A stretch of 58,000 nucleotides of DNA, from contig CM055102.1 in assembly GCA_029204225.1 (NCBI GenBank), positions 47,404,870 through 47,462,869 on the forward strand, in the 5' to 3' direction. A model generated the notes under the pieces. It was given only the letters and a program-made list of their open reading frames with translations, made no database searches and was not told the origin of the DNA. Origin of the DNA: Diphasiastrum complanatum (lineage: Eukaryota > Streptophyta > Lycopodiopsida > Lycopodiales > Lycopodiaceae). Positions 57,591 through 58,000 of the stretch are shown in pieces; the stretch's first letter is position 1; each line of letters begins with the position of its first letter. A program made the position numbers and the translations under genes.

Positions 57591-57990
57591 AGGGGATTTC
57601 CCTAGTGGTCTTTACAGGTCCATCTTTAGAATCATCTTCTCGTGATGATCTTTCCCATTTCAAGACCATGTTATAATGTTGTTTTGCTTGTTTCTTTGTC
57701 ATTGGTCCTGCATTCTTTCCTTCCTTCAATATAACTGCTTTCAACGGTTTTATTGTCGGTTCATCAAGAATCTCACGAACTCCAAGCCTTGTAGGATCCA
57801 TGTGATTTAAAATCTGCTCATCAGTAAGATTTGTATTTTCATCATAAGACAAGGCATGACTAATATGAATGAGTTCATCTTCAATAAGATCTGGTATTGG
57901 ATCGATTGATATCCAAGTTACATTTATCATGTTCATTGGGAATGTGATCGACATATCCAAAGTTCAATCAGGTAAAGGAATCTCACTCAA
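57589..57990 (-). pseudogene. Unidentified retroelement-like ORF, runs to the window end
   Basis: The minus-strand frame SELSEIPLPD, a TGA, then MSITFPMNMINVTWISIDPI, LIEDELIHISHALSYDENTN, EQILNHMDPTRLGVREILDE, KPLKAVILKEGKNAGPMTKK and HYNMVLKWERSSRE reads like a real acidic protein. It ends at TAA-type stop sequence by 57589, within or next to the LTR at 57124, so it is probably an internal protein of another LTR element on the opposite strand. No catalytic motif is visible and I do not recognise the family. Confidence 0.35.
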
Positions 57991-58000
57991 CTCTGATATG

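Overview
This is nuclear DNA from a plant, and almost all of it is repeats. No intact host gene was found. The content is many decayed Ty1/copia and Ty3/gypsy LTR retrotransposons on both strands, a multi-exon hAT transposase relic, a Penelope-like reverse transcriptase fragment, long (GA)n/(CT)n/(CA)n microsatellites and several minisatellites. A seed plant fits the LTR families, the tRNA-iMet-type primer sites and the hAT relic. A gymnosperm (conifer-like) genome is my inference, from dense old nested LTR elements, many stops explainable by C-to-T decay, and a Penelope-like element, which in land plants I know mainly from conifers.

Layout. 1-3.7 kb: 3' part of a minus-strand gypsy element with its LTR, then a plus-strand gypsy chromodomain/LTR remnant. 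3.9-5.1 kb: minus-strand exon-like sequence, including a 101-codon first-exon candidate. 6.5-8.9 kb: internally rearranged minus-strand copia with one LTR. 11.1-11.9 kb: two minus-strand exon-like pieces that splice in frame. 12.9-13.6 kb: a perfect palindrome and minisatellites. 13.6-17.3 kb: a plus-strand charged ORF and the minus-strand hAT transposase. 18.9-26.4 kb: a plus-strand copia gag-pol cut by a second related copia with both LTRs. 27-30 kb: inverted modules, a 210-bp tandem duplication and a small coding remnant. 31-35 kb: 25/50-bp minisatellite, a G-poor tract and a gypsy gag. 36-39 kb: a minus-strand unidentified ORF with a TATA box, then a copia gag fragment. 40.9-47.7 kb: a structurally complete copia (two 737-bp LTRs, PBS, PPT, 5-bp target duplication) inserted in a gypsy pol relic. 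50.5-52.8 kb: 5' part of a plus-strand gypsy element. 52.8-54.3 kb: 298-bp tandem repeats. 54.4-55.0 kb: the Penelope-like RT. 57.1-58 kb: a gypsy LTR and an unidentified ORF.

No operon-like or pathway organisation exists here. The relationships are those of nested insertion. The youngest clear event is the copia at 41204-47435, whose LTRs differ at 6 of 737 sites, all transitions. The best candidates for a second look are the Penelope-like fragment, a 53-bp tRNA-like insertion with a 16-bp target duplication that keeps a reverse transcriptase frame open, the 33-bp-spaced CCAAT array in the copia LTR, the dimeric minisatellite upstream of a gypsy gag, and the exon-like islands at 4.6 and 11 kb.
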